A stretch of DNA of 64,000 nt from Dipteris shenzhenensis. Taxonomy: Eukaryota; Polypodiophyta; Polypodiopsida; Gleicheniales. Made by a program: the position numbers and the translations under genes. Each line of letters opens with the position of its first letter. The stretch's first letter is position 1. Where the stretch lies: NCBI GenBank assembly GCA_047967505.1, contig CM106538.1. One strand, 5' to 3'. Positions 1 through 13,466 of the stretch are shown here, piece after piece. The notes below the pieces were generated by a model. The model did no database searches and was not told the origin of the DNA. It worked only from the letters and a program-made list of their open reading frames with translations.

Positions 1-540
1 GAGTCACGGCTCCACGTTTCCTACTCCAAGAGACGACCTCCAAGAATGAAGATGCCAAGAGAAGGAGAGCCTGCTCTGATACCAAATGAAGGATACACAC
101 TGTGGAAGCACACTGAACAACGATGCAATGATTGGGATTTTTTAAGAATGAAAAGTACAAGGCTTATAAGCCCAGACCCCAAACGGGATAAAATAGTGCT
201 ATCTAAGCACACCCCTAACTAAGCACAATGCTAGCTAAGCACAAAGTGCTGTAAACTGAAATAGCTAAATAATAAATGAGATATCATGAGGCCATGTGGG
301 CCCCATGGGTCCGGGGAAAAAACCTCCAGCTACCGGAGTAAAAAGTGTCCCGAACCACTACAGTGTGATCACTAGCACTCCCGTGGGTGCATACTGACGG
401 TAAAACCCAATAGAAGGGAGGTGCTCCATGTCTCTTTATAATTTTAGCATAAAGAGGCATGAATGGGCATGTCCTTAACTTAGACTTTGGATCCATGTGA
501 GCTAGATCAAACAGCACAACTCACTCCATGTAGTGCATTA
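1..540 (-). mobile_element. 5' end of a minus-strand LTR retrotransposon cut by the window edge
   Basis: Positions 73-84 read gctctgatacca, the reverse complement of the tRNA-Met primer-binding site seen in the other Copia elements of this window. A TG dinucleotide follows at 87, where the 5' LTR of a minus-strand element should begin on the plus strand. The rest of the element would lie left of the window. I could not find the far end of the LTR, so the right boundary is nominal. No coding sequence is recognisable on this side. Confidence 0.45.
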
Positions 541-1199
541 CTGAAAGGCCAAATTTGAGTAAGTGATGATTTCCAAATTCACATCAGCTGGCTGCTAATA
601 CATCGATTTATTTTTTTCCCATTTATCCATATTCAAGTGTAGTAGATGTCAAAAGGCTGATCTCAATTGCGAAGAGTAGATATTAGACACCTTTTTCTTT
701 GAGAGAAGCAACTTTCATATCTAGAAATTCTCTTTGTGTGATAGGTATTGTATAGTTGGTTAAGGGAATAGTGCCTACACTAGCATAGAATAAGCACAAA
801 ATGCACTACAAGTAGGTGACAATTCCTATGATTAGTTGGATGTGAAAGCCATTGACATTTTCATACCATGTTCAAAGAAAGTATTTAACCCTAATTTGAT
901 GCATCTAATAAATGCATCATAAATATGAAAAACACTAGTTCCATCTATGAGGTTAAAACTTTGGTGACACGTCTCAATCCAGAGATGTAATTAGCCAATC
1001 ACCATGAGAGTTGGACATGTCATCATGGATCATCCAAACAAGGATAGATTGAATGAGGACATCTTTTAATATAAAGGACTATGAATTTGTATTACATACA
1101 TCAAAGATTAACCCCATCCCTGAAAGACTATAAAGGACTATGAATACATAAAGGACTGTAAAGGCTTTTAATATAAAGGACTATGAGTTTGTATTCCAT

Positions 1200-2560
1200 A
1201 AATCAAAGATAGCCACATATTTGAAGGCCTTAGGTGGAACATATAAATTAGATGAATTGATAAGCCTATTGATCCAAGAGGAGGACCCTAGCAAAGGAAT
1301 GGGCAAGACTATGTGGAAGATTGGTGTGCAAATATGCACAACCTAAAGTTCAAAGGCAAGAAGCCTTGGTAGAATGCACAATATAATGGTATTTTTTTAT
1401 TGGTCCAAGATTGGACAAAACAAAACAATGGAATCCAATAGTAGTGTAGTCTCATGAAAAACAAAAGTCACCTACAAAGAACAAAGAAGCAATTTTGCCA
1501 CTTATGCCTAAAGTAAAGTGTGCTTTTGAAGGGTGAAATAGAGATGATACACCTCATAAGATGTGTTTTACAATGGAAAGAGAGCCAATTGTGCTAGACA
1601 AATTATGTGAAGATCTTGGAGACCTTTGAACCATGTCATTATTCATAGCTTTACTTGTAGCAAAGAAATTTGATCTTAACGTTAAGATAGTAGAATGAGG
1701 TGCATCATAACATGTGTTACGTAGATTGATTCAAGACACTTTATGCAACCAAGGGTGCTTCAAATATTGATGTTGGAGAGATTTATCCACTCCCGATGAA
1801 AGGAATAGGTGACATACCCATTCAACTTCCAAATGGCAAGAACAAGTTCATTGGTGATGTGTTATATATACCAAGACTTGAATGAATCTAATGTCAACTC
1901 TACAATGTTTTGATCAAAAGATTTGAGCTCTTTTTTATGACAAGAGTGTGATCTTGTTCACAAAGGAAGGAACCATTGCACATGGATTGAGGGATGGAAT
2001 CTTCTACAAATTAGTAGTCTCAGTCCCTAGATAGAGAGCATGCATGCTTGCAGAAATTGATTCTCAACTATTGTACTAAACATTTTGTCATGTTCACTAT
2101 AGATCCATGTCAATGCTTAAATGAATGAACATGATTGGGGACTCCCAACGGCAGTATGTGAAGGATATTTGGGAAATAGGCCACAAGACCAAAGAAATTG
2201 TTAGAGGTAATGCATATGGCATGACTTAGTTTGTCTACTTCATGAAAAAGATTGCTTTACAAATTTCAAGAGTTGAAGACTATTTTATATTGTTGAATCA
2301 AATGTCTTTGATCCAACAATAAAGGAGAATATATATCTTGTGAGTTTTGGAGATAGTGGAGAATATGAGGAGATAATTTCCCATACGTAAGACACACTGA
2401 ACAAAATAGTGTAGCAAAAAGAAAGTTTCACAAGATTGTCGAGTGTGCAAGTGGGATGTAAACAAATACATCCTTTGTTTTCATTGATTAGCCACATGGA
2501 TTTGTTTAGAAAGGTTTTGAAAATATTTGTTATGCCATTTGAAAAAGGCATTTTATAGCC
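1200..2560 (+). pseudogene. Decayed Ty1/Copia gag-pol remnant
   Basis: No long reading frame survives, but short pieces in different plus frames follow Copia order. There is a gag-like stretch near 1250-1310 (LLIQEEDPSKGMGKT). Near 1825-1880 comes the end of the protease region (GDVLYIPRL, matching the usual DVLYVP motif), then NLMSTLQCFDQK. Near 2403-2460 comes NSVAKRKFHKIVECA, matching the integrase motif NGVAERKNRTIVE. Stops and frameshifts separate the pieces and no LTRs were found. It is an old, dead copy. Confidence 0.55.
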
Positions 2561-3909
<1,349 letters not shown>

Positions 3910-4610
3910 TTTGATAAAGTTTGATATAGCTCTGAAAGCAAGTACATGACTATATTTTTGGAAATGAGTAGAAGACCAATCTCTTAGCCACTTCAGTTTT
4001 GCTGTAACCACACTTGAACAAGTGAGGAAAAAATGGATCTTGTAGTTTTGCACTTAGCAAAGATTTGTGAAGTTGTTTCATGCTCCTAATGTCCTTCTCA
4101 ATTAGGATTGTTCCAAGAAATAGGACTAGAAGTGAGCGGGTGTCATTTTAGCAATCTTAGTAGGAGGGTAAGAGTTGAGGATGAGTACTAAAGATGAAGG
4201 ACGCTCCTTTCCAATCCTAGTTTGAAGTTTGTCGAGAAAAGCACACTATCTTTGTGTAGACCTAAAGTGACAACTGTGCTACTACTTTCTGTGTGAATTC
4301 TAGCATCTCAGCCCATGTTTTATAGATGAGGTTGAAGAGGAGAGATTGAAGGTGCAAAAGTAACAATTGAAATTGAAGCAGTTGATGAAACATGTGGTTT
4401 AAATTCTAGAAGTAAAGTTTTTTATGACAAATTGCATATGAAATTTCCCTTGTTTGGGTTTAGAAAATTAGTAGAGTGTAGGCATGGTTGATGATGATAC
4501 AAATCCCAAATGTAATCTCCAAATGGGCAGGAAACATGGGGGTATTTGGCTTTATGGCATGTTATAAATGTGATTCTATAAATAAACATAAAGGAGAGGT
4601 TAGAGTACAA

Positions 4611-5315
4611 AATTAACATAGCTAGAGTAGATATCATGTAGACCCATTATTGCTAATTTGCCTTCTTTATTTCATGGTGTGGTATTTTATGGCATGTGAA
4701 TTTTTTACGTAGAAAATAAAAAATATTGGTGTTTGAATCATGGTGATATCAATTGTATTATGAAAGTTATGAAGTTTTTAGTAATCTAGACAATAGGCTA
4801 TGATGGTTGTTTTTAAGGTGCCTAGGGTCAAAGAGCACATTTTTCACTTGTTATGGTTGCTCTCTTGCTACAAAGATGTGGAAACTTGTGAAGGACTCCA
4901 TAGGGATACAATGTAATTGGGATATTTGCCTACTAAGAGACCCATGAGGAGAGCTTAGAGTAGAAAACTAACATAGCTAGAGTGGCTATTATGTAGACCC
5001 ATTATTGCTAATTTGCCTTCTTTATTTCATGGTATTGTGTTTTATGGCATGTGAATTTTCTCTGTAGAAAATAAAAAATATCGGTGTTTGAATCATGGCG
5101 ATATTCATTGTATTATGAAAGTTATGGAGTTTTTAGTAATCTAGACAATAGGCTAGGTGAAACATGGTTGTTTTTAAGGTGCCTAGGGTCAAAGAGGGCA
5201 TTTTTCACTTGTTATGGTTGCCCTCTTGCTACAAAGACATGAAAACTTGTGAAGGACTTCACATGGATACAATGTTGCCTACTAAGACACCCATGAGGAA
5301 TGCTCAAGAAGGAGA
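4611..5315. repeat. Direct tandem duplication, about 355-bp unit, two copies
   Basis: The segment beginning aacatagctagagt near 4613 recurs near 4970. Both copies carry the same landmarks in order: tagacccattattgc, ttgaatcatgg, gacaataggcta, aaggtgcctagggtc and cccatgagga. The copies differ by scattered substitutions and small indels. No protein family was recognised in the unit, although the second copy leaves an 82-codon open frame (5164-5412). Confidence 0.85.
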
Positions 5316-5439
5316 GGACTACATGGAGAGACAATGTGGATGTTGTGAAGCTAGCAACCACTATGTATTTGATGATATTGCTATTAATACTGTGGGTAGA
5401 ATGGTAGTGTAGGACTTGAGGAAGCTCTCAAGAAAGATT

Positions 5440-6143
5440 AACAAAACAGATAAACATCTATAGGAGTGTATACACCAACAAGATTTGTCTTGATAGTCTT
5501 TGTCCTGGCTATTGCTAAGGAGGTATTAATGCTATGTAAGAATTTATACAATGAATTATCACTGGGAACGTGTCTAGTGAATAAATTTGTTATGGATTAC
5601 CTATGCCATGGTTCATTTGCTAGATATACACTCAAGGTTTAAATGATATTCGATACAATTGTGGAACTGTAACCTTCTAGTGTATGAAGGGCATGCTGAA
5701 ATTCTTATTGTTTGGGGTTGAGCTATCTATCATTTAAGAGTTAATACTTGCTTCTATGTAATGCCAATTTTTTTGGCTTTAAAAAAATGTGCAAACAATA
5801 TCCTAAGGGGCTATTGAGGGATGTACTCAAATTTAAAAGCATATTGTGTTGATTTATTGGCATGGGCATGAAAGGTATTATAGGGGGATTTAATGGAGTG
5901 GGATGAATTCCAATTATTTTGAAAGAATTTACGTTGATGATGAGGATTTTCTTTCACATTTGTAAATTATGCCATACACTTACGAACTTGCTTTGGGCAT
6001 TAGAGTGAATACTAACATTTTTAGTGATGGACCTGCACAAGTGATGCGTGAGGGGTATTATGGCTTTACTTGGTTTTGGTGGGCGAGATACTAAGTGTCT
6101 TACGTCATGGAGGGGAAAAAGACTAGAAATCAGTATTTTATTC
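5440..6143. other. No gene recognised
   Basis: Plain AT-rich sequence between the tandem duplication and Copia element D. No supported reading frame or repeat was seen. Confidence 0.4.
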
Positions 6144-6878
6144 TGTAAGAAAATAATACAACGTCTGTGCTTAACAAATAATAGGATCTCGTACGCAAGA
6201 GAGAAAACAAGATAGTATGGAGAATCAAAAATTTGATTACTATAGAACTAATACAATAGATGGCACTGCCTCCTAACCGTGCGCTCCTATGAAAGAAGCT
6301 TCGATGGCATGCTAGAAATAGTAGAAGACAGAGGTTGGATGCTAAGGAATTAGGGTTGCTGTAGCCACTGATGAAATGGGCTTCATGGGCTTGCTCTTAT
6401 ATAGCCACCAACCAGTCGTAGTCGGTTAGGCTCAATTAGGTGACCGACCCAGCCCACCCAAAATGGTCGACTGGGGGTTAGTCCCAAAATAGGCCACCGA
6501 CCATACGATAGAACTGTGTGCAAAGCAGAGCAACTGACCTATGGTCATTGTTCGGCCCAGAGCCATCCGAGATCATCTGAGGCTCCAAACGGTCCCTGCA
6601 ACCTGAGAGTGGGTTGCCTCGAGAAATGCTCCATCTACCCTTAATGCAGTCAGTCAAGGGATGCCTTCCTGCACTTACATGTAGCCTAGTTGGCGGTGTG
6701 CCAACTCTATCTAAAGCCGTCCAGCCATCAGGCCACACATGGCCCCCATCTGGTGTCCAAACCAGGACCTACCGGATAACCGAGCTAGTCAAATGCCTTC
6801 TCCTCATATGGGGGGCTTACAAGTAGAGTTAGTTGGTTCTCGCATAGTTACACGAGAGTGGAGCATTGATATCTAACA
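6144..6878 (-). repeat. Left (3') LTR of Copia D
   Basis: 735 bp, beginning tgtaagaaaataatac and ending atctaaca. It pairs with 11013-11739. In the first 160 or so bases I count 8 differences between the LTRs, all transitions. Confidence 0.9.
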
Positions 6879-7003
6879 CCCCCCCTCAATGTCCACCCGC
6901 AAGTGAACTTACTTTTTTAGCCCAATGCCAAGTGGATGAAGATGCCTCTCTAGCAAGTCTCTTCCAAGATCCTTTGTGAAGATGTCCGCAGCATTCTTTG
7001 TAG

Positions 7004-8473
7004 TCAGACAGTACACCAAGTTGACATCTCCACCATGATGAGCTCGTGTACAAAGTGATATTGAATCTCAATGTGTTTTATGTGAGCGTGGAAAATCGGG
7101 TTCTTTGCAATCGCCATGCAACTCTGATTATCACATGATAACTGCGTAGGCTTGTTCTGCACTGCATCCATGTCCCCCAAAATCCTCCTCAACCACACTG
7201 CCTCACAAGAAGCAAAGCATGCAGATTTGTACTTGGCCTCGGTAGAAGAAAGAGCAACTATGGGTTGCTTCTTGTTGACCCATGACACAACTCCAGATCC
7301 AAGTGAGAAACAGTACCCTATCACTGATCTCCTGCTATCCACGTCTCCTGCTTAATCCAAGTCACAGAATCTAGTCAAGATGTTGCCCTTGGTATAGGTG
7401 ATGCCATAATCAAGTGTGCCTTTGATGTATTTCAGCACCCACATCCCTGCCCTCCAATGGTTCTCCCAGGGCTTATTGGAAAACCTGCTCAGTACACCAG
7501 TCGCAAAACTGATGTCCGGTCGTGTGTTGCACAGGTAAATCAAGCTACCCACAAGCCTTCTGTACTTCGCTTCGTCCACCAGTGGTGATGAATCCTCATT
7601 TGAGAGCTTCGCGTCAACCTCCATAGGGGTACCAACTGTCTTCCACTTAGCCATGCCAAATGCCTTTAGTATCTCTCCAGCATACTTCAGCTGTGAAATG
7701 AAGATCTGTTTCGACTCCTACCAAACTTTGATCCCCAAACAGAAATGCATCAGTCCGAGGTCTGTCATTTCAAACTCTCTTCCTAGCAAATGCTTTGTCT
7801 ACGAGATCTTCTCTTCATGGTTCCCTGTTATGACAAGGTCATCCACATAAAGGACCACGATCATACACCTGCCTCCTTCTCTGAAGATATACAAATTTGC
7901 ATCACATGGGCTCCTCCTGAACCCATTTTGCAGAAAGTAGACATCAATTCACTGGTACCATGCTCGTGGGGCCTGTTTTAGCCAATAAAGTGCCTTCTTC
8001 AGTTTGCAAACTTTACCTTCTGAACCAGGGATCTCAAAACCTGGTGGTTGTTCCACGTATACCTCCTCCTTGAGATCTCCATTCAAAAAGGTGGATTTCA
8101 CATCCATCTGAAACACGGGCCAACTTCCCTGGGCAGCTAAAGCCAAAACACTGTGAATTGTGGTTAGTCGAGCTATGGGAGCAAAAGTATCTTGATAATC
8201 AAAACCATGTACGTGTGCAAATCCTTTTGCCATGAGCCAAGCCTTGTACTTATCCAACATGCCGTCAGACTTGTACTTGGTCTTGTACACCCACTTGGTT
8301 CCGATTACCTTGCGTTTTGGTGGTCGATCCACAAGGTCCCAAGTGTTATTCTTCATTATGGAGCCATACTCCGACTGCATAGCCTCCATCCACATATCAT
8401 CACCTTGTGCCTCTTCAAGACACTTGGGTTCATCAGCACGGATCACTTTTATCATCAAAGCATAGTTGACCAA
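7004..8473 (-). pseudogene. Copia D reverse transcriptase-RNase H region, interrupted
   Basis: Three minus-strand blocks in Copia order. 7949-8473 is the RT start (motifs WVYKTKYKSDG, YKAWLMAKGF, FQMDVKSTFLNGDL, LKKALYWLKQAPRAWY). The YVDD-type catalytic motif (LYVDDLVIT) falls at about 7827-7855, in sequence between the open blocks. 7352-7654 covers the RT-RNase H link (GSLIYLCNTRPDISFATGVLSRF). 7004-7342 is RNase H ([37 protein letters not shown]). Stops and frame changes separate the blocks, so no functional enzyme can be made. Confidence 0.88.
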
Positions 8474-8479
8474 GTGTTC

Positions 8480-9856
8480 CTATGCCCTTCTTTGCTCCTC
8501 TAATCTCTTGGACCGGCGGTGTTTGGATGGTTCCCCCTCAATGGCTTGAGGTTCTCTGCCATCCAAAAGCTGCTTTACCCACTTCGGGAATGGCCGTTGC
8601 CGTTGTGGTTCTACAGGCTCTTCTTTATCTTCTTTGTCTTGAATCCTCCCAATGGTGTCTTCTTTATCTTCTTTGTCTTGAATCCTCCCAAGCACCGTTG
8701 GGGGAGTTCGATCTGCTATTGGTGGTAGTACTGGATGGATATCCTGGTCCTGGTTGTCTGGGAAGGAAGCATCCTCCTCCAATTGATGCGACTGTTCTGA
8801 GAAGACCACATCACGACTTACAATTACCTTCTTGGTAACAGGGTTATAGAGACGGTAACCCTTCGCCTCTTCACTGTAGCCCAAGAAAACACACTTCCAG
8901 CTCTTCGGTTCCCACTTGGTCCTGGTAGCATCAAGGACATGCACAAAATAGTCACATCCAAAAACTCTGAAATATGCAGCTGAAGGTTTCTTACCAGAAA
9001 AGGCTTGCAGTGGAGTCATCCTGTTCATAGCCTTCGTGTAGCTACGATTCAGGATGTAAACTACAGTGTTACATGCTTCAGCCTAGAAAGTCTTTGGCAA
9101 ATCTTTCCCTTTCATCATACTCTAGCCCATTTCGCAGATGACATGCATCTTGCATTCTGCTACTCCATTTTGCTGTGATGTATGTGGTGGGAGTTTTTGC
9201 CTCTTGATTCCGTGACTTTTGCAGTAACTTTCAAATTCAGTTGATGTGAACTCTCCACCTCTGTCTGATCTCAACTTCTTCACCTTCCTCCCCATTTCTT
9301 TCTTGACCATTACATGCCATTCCTTGAACCTACTAAAAGCCTCATCTTTAGTCTTCAGTACGTATATCCATATCCTTCTAGTGTAGTCGTCGATCAGCAT
9401 CATGAAGTAGTAGGAACCACCCAAAGTTTTCATCTCCATCTTTCTGCAGAGGTCCATGTGTATGAGCTCTAGAGGATTCTTTGCCCTACTGGCCTCTTTA
9501 GGAAAGGGATGCCGATGCTGTTTGCTCATCATGCAAGCTTCACATACATCGGGCAGATTTGAAATTTTTGATAGGTCTGCAATCATTCCACTTTTATGCA
9601 TCTCCTTCAAAGAACTAAGGTTTAGATGACCAAACCTCTCATGCCACAGCTTAGTGTTCTTCACATCCGCTCGAGCACTGAAAGCTAAGAGTTCGTAAGT
9701 GTTGTTACGCCATGTACCTTTACCAATGACCTTCCCTTGAAGATCAAGAATCTGTGCACCATTCTTATCGAATTGAACTTTGAGGTCCCGATTTGTGATT
9801 GCGAAAATGGACAACAACTTTCTCTTGATATCTGGCACATAAAGAACATCAGACAA
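8480..9856 (-). pseudogene. Copia D integrase region, interrupted
   Basis: 9122-9856 (244 codons) has the GAG-pre-integrase motif LWHERFGHLN, the zinc-binding stretch CEACMMSKQ and the integrase core with DLCRKMEMK, IDDYTRRIWIY and SDRGGEFTS. It breaks after NGVAECKM. 8480-9028 continues with MNRMTPLQAFSGKKP, CVFLGYSEEAKGYRL and the linker before RT. The linker has an in-frame duplication of about 42 bp (two copies of GRIQDKEDKE). A stop near 9857 separates this block from gag-protease; there the sequence reads K-stop-LSDVLYVP, so one nonsense change may be the only break at that point. Confidence 0.88.
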
Positions 9857-10891
9857 CTATTTTATAACTCCATCTGACTTGAGAGCAATCGTACCTTTTC
9901 CTTTTGCTGGACATTTTGTGTCATTGCCGACTGCTACTAGGATGTCATTCCCTACCGGCTGTAGAGAGGTATACCAATCCTTCCGACTGGTCATGTGGTG
10001 CGATGCACCACTATCAATGATCCATGGTTCATCCGCAGGTACATGAACTGCCTCCATGCAAATCTCCTCAATTGCGACAAATAGCTCTACTGGTACTACC
10101 CGCGCACTGTTGCTGGACTCTTTCTTTACTCCGTTCTTCTCATCTGCAATTTTCTTTCGGCACTCATTTTGCTTGTGCCCTGCCTTGTTGCAATAGAAGC
10201 ACTTGATCTTCTTCTTTCTCTTTTTATCATAAGAAGAAGATGGGTTACCAGAGTCCTTACCCTTACCTTTCTTTGATCCGGTCCAGAAAGCCAAATCTTC
10301 TCTAGTCCTCATCTTTTGACGCATCTCCTCCTCCAGAAGCATTGCACTGAAATCCTCAAAGTTGAGGGGTGGATTTCTGTTTTGCATATTCAGCACAGTA
10401 ACAAGACCATCGTACTTTGGTGGGAAAATCCGTATGCACCTTTGTGCTAGATTCTTGCTAGTTATGGTGATGCCAATTGCGGTCATCTGATCACGCAAAT
10501 TCTTCACCCTAGTGATGAACTTCTCTGTCGCTTCAGACTCAGACAATTTCTCGTTCGTGAGTTGAGTCTCCAGATTCTGAATCCGCATCTGATTCGTGGT
10601 CTCATACTGATTTTTCAAGACCGTCCATGCCTCCTCCGCTATGGTGACATGTTGAATTAACGCCATGATGGAATCCCTTACACTGCAGACAATAGAACAT
10701 AGTGCATCTGCATTTCTTCTTGTCCACGCGAGAATCTCATCTACAATTGGTATTATCTGTTGTGCTGCATTAGCTGGATCCGGTCTTGCAACCAACCTCA
10801 AGTCCACTCTAGTAGCAGTGTTCCAAAGCTTGTATGCGCTTAGGATGGTCTTCATCTTGAACTTCCAGAGTGGATAGTTAGAGCCGTCCAA
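9857..10891 (-). CDS. Copia D gag and protease, 344 codons
   Basis: Gag nucleocapsid protein followed by the start of pol. The N-terminus MDGSNYPLWKFKMK matches the Copia gag leader, and the middle carries the usual UBN2-like gag helices. A CCHC zinc knuckle (CFYCNKAGHKQNEC) lies at about residues 231-244. The aspartic protease active site (WIIDSGASHHMTS) is near residue 290. The frame ends at a stop just before the protease-integrase junction. Gag would package the element RNA and the protease would cut the polyprotein. With pol broken downstream, this is probably a non-autonomous relic. Confidence 0.9.
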   Translation of the reverse strand: MDGSNYPLWKFKMKTILSAYKLWNTATRVDLRLVARPDPANAAQQIIPIVDEILAWTRRNADALCSIVCSVRDSIMALIQHVTIAEEAWTVLKNQYETTNQMRIQNLETQLTNEKLSESEATEKFITRVKNLRDQMTAIGITITSKNLAQRCIRIFPPKYDGLVTVLNMQNRNPPLNFEDFSAMLLEEEMRQKMRTREDLAFWTGSKKGKGKDSGNPSSSYDKKRKKKIKCFYCNKAGHKQNECRKKIADEKNGVKKESSNSARVVPVELFVAIEEICMEAVHVPADEPWIIDSGASHHMTSRKDWYTSLQPVGNDILVAVGNDTKCPAKGKGTIALKSDGVIK

Positions 10892-11012
10892 CTTTTTGCT
10901 TTCGCCGAACGGTGGGATTCACAGTCTTATGGGCTGGGCCATCTCTCACAATCTGCTCGCAAATAGAAACACACTACCAAATCTTCTTGCTAGAGTCCAG
11001 GCTCTGATACCA

Positions 11013-11739
11013 TGTAAGAAAATAATACAACGTCTGTGCTCAACAGATAACAGGATCTCGTACGCAAGAGAGAAAACAAGATAGTATGGAGAATCAAAAA
11101 TTTGATTACTATAGAACTGATACAATAGATGGCACTACCTCCCAACTGTGCGCTCCTGTGAAAGAAGCTTACATGCTAGAAACAGTAGAAGACGGAGGCT
11201 GGATACTCAGGAATCAAGGTTGTTGTAACTAGTGATGAAATGGGCTTCACGGGCTTGCTCTTATATAGCCACCGGTCATAGTCAATTAGGCTCAATTGGG
11301 TGATCGACCCAGTCCACCCAAAACGGTCACCTGGGAGTCAGTCCTGAAATAGCCCACCAACCATACGATAGAACCGGTGCACAAAGTAGAGCAATTGACC
11401 TATGGTCATCGTTTGGCCTAGAGCCATCTGAGATCATCTGAGGCTCCAAACAGGCACTGCAACCCAAGAGTGGGCTACCTCGAGAAATGCTCCATCTACC
11501 CTTAGTGCGATCAGTCAAGGGATGCCTTCCCACACTTGCATATAGCTTAGTTGGCGGTGTGCCAACTCTATCTGAAGCCGTCCAGCCATCAGGCCACACA
11601 TGGCCCCCATCTAGTGTCCAAACCAGGACCTACCGAATAACCGACCTACTCAAATGCCTTCTCCTCATATGGGGGGCTTACAAGTAGAGTTAGCTAGTTC
11701 CCGCGTAGTTACATGAGAGTGGAGCATTGATATCTAACA
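11013..11739 (-). repeat. Right (5') LTR of Copia D
   Basis: 727 bp, beginning directly after the primer-binding site at 11001-11012. Its terminal sequences match 6144-6878. Inside it, ggcttgctcttatatagcc holds the TATA-like element, on the plus strand in both LTRs. Confidence 0.9.
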
Positions 11740-12518
11740 CCTTCATGCTATGCAAAATGCACCATGGCAAACAGAGGGGAAATATGTGGAAAATAAGGGG
11801 GGCTAGCACTCCATGCTGTAGACCTCAAGGTATAGCATGTCTGTGACTTGAGAACATAAGTGCCACAGAAGGAAACAACAATAACTATATAGGAAGCTTG
11901 TAAAATATGCATGGAATGAGATGTGTATAAGCATGGAACCAAGATTTGAAAGACCATATGAAGCTTGTTTTTTTTTAATAACAGAGAAGGTCTTGTAAAG
12001 GTTATAATGGCCCTTAAGGCATTCTATGTGGCTAAGGTGTCTTAACAATATATATATATATATATATATTGGGGGCAAAAAAAAGAGATATTATATTATC
12101 TTTGAGTAAGATTTGTATATCATCAGAGTTTAGCCAATAGAGCTTTACTATCCCTAGATAGGACTAACATCTTGCAAAAAGACTACTAGTAGAAAAAAAA
12201 AAGCAAGATACATGCTCAGAATTTGTTATGTAGACTAGAAGGAACTTGAAAGAAGAAGCTGGTAGCCTCTTCATTGAGACCTAATCTGTGAGTAGAGGTA
12301 GTAGCAGCAAGAGGAACTTTGCCATTGCGAGTTGACATTTTCTTTTGGGCCAAATTTGCTCATATGGATGCATAGTATATGCACATGAGTCCGATGCATT
12401 TTGATTCTTTGAGCCTTGAGTTTTGGTGACACTAAGGTAGACATATTGGGTGCACCTAGTATTTGGCATGATTTCTCTCTTGCAGGTACTAGCATTTGGG
12501 ATTTTGTTTCATTTGCAT
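11740..12518. other. Spacer between Copia D and Copia C; possible Copia C leader
   Basis: No gene recognised. It holds a (TA)n run at about 12048-12070. The last 50 bases before the Copia C gag start contain caggtact, also found just upstream of gag in Copia B, so part of this stretch may be the Copia C leader. I found no primer-binding site and no copy of the Copia C LTR here. Confidence 0.4.
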
Positions 12519-12962
12519 ATGGCATCCTCTTCCATGTCTGAAAAGGAGTTTTTCAGTATTAAAAAGTTTGATGGGACAAACTTTTCTTTGTGGAAAGAAC
12601 AAATAAGGGATGTGCTTATTCAAAAGAAGCAGATTAAACCCTTGGCAGGGATTGAAGCTAAGCCTACAGATATGTTTGAGGATGATTGGAATGAGTTGGA
12701 TGCATTAGCAAACTCCATTGTAAGACTTCATCTTGCAGAGTCAGTCTATTTCACAGTAGTAAATGAGCAGACTACGGAAGATTTATTGAATAAATTATGT
12801 GCCACTTATGAGAAGGAAACTGTCTCTAATAAAGTTTACCTCATGAAGAGGTTGTTTGAGCTGCAGATGAAGAAAGGGGTCTCCATTGGTTCTCACTTGA
12901 ATGAATTCAATATTATTTTCAGCCAGCTTAAAGCTAAGAAGATGAATTTTGATGCGGACTAA
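12519..12962 (+). pseudogene. Copia C gag, N-terminal part
   Basis: MASSSMSEKEFFSIKKFDG is followed by NFSLWKEQIRDVLIQK, then DDWNELDALANSIVRLHL and GSHLNEFNIIFSQL. This is the same arrangement as the intact gag of Copia B (for example DDWEELDLSARAAI and TSHLSEFNAIFTQL). A stop follows NFDAD. The rest of gag lies downstream in another frame (13102-13518). There the zinc knuckle has lost its second cysteine (CHYGKKGHMKKDC) and the protease motif reads LDSGNGS instead of DSGAS. Confidence 0.82.
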
Positions 12963-13466
12963 GGCAATATTCCTCTTGTGTTCATTGCCATCCTCATGGG
13001 ATGCCTTTCGTACAACTGTCAGTAACTCTACACCTGGTGGAGTACTGACGTTTGATGATGTTGTGGATAGCTTGTTGGCTGAGGAGATTATATAGAAGTC
13101 CATGGATGGCAACAAGCAGGATGCAGCTTTAAATGTGCAAAGGGGAAGATCACAGTTCAGGGGGGAGTCCCAAGAAAGAGGGAAGTCTCGTAGCAAATCC
13201 AGGGCACATAACATTGAGAGTTGCCACTATGGCAAAAAGGGCCACATGAAAAAGGATTGCTACAAGCTGAAAAGAGAGCAAAAGGATAAGAAAAAGAATG
13301 CAAATTGGGGTGCAAATAAGAAGGAAGAGAGTCCAAGGGAGGACAAAGGAAAGATCAAGATCGAGGAGATTAATGCAATCACTTATGATAGTGACAATGA
13401 CATTCTCTTCATGTCTAGTCTACCTGCAAACTTGCTTACCACTTCAGATGATGCATATTCCCAGAA

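Larger units (their letters stand above)
6144..11739 (-). mobile_element. Ty1/Copia LTR retrotransposon (element D), both LTRs present, coding region broken
   Basis: A minus-strand element of about 5.6 kb with related LTRs at 6144-6878 and 11013-11739. The primer-binding site gctctgatacca (11001-11012) directly abuts the right LTR. A polypurine tract, C-rich on the plus strand, abuts the left LTR at 6879-6893. Domain order read from right to left is gag, protease, integrase, reverse transcriptase, RNase H, the Copia order. Pol carries several stops. Flanking 5-mers (tattc at 6139-6143, cttca at 11740-11744) do not match, so the target-site duplication is absent or mutated. Confidence 0.92.
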
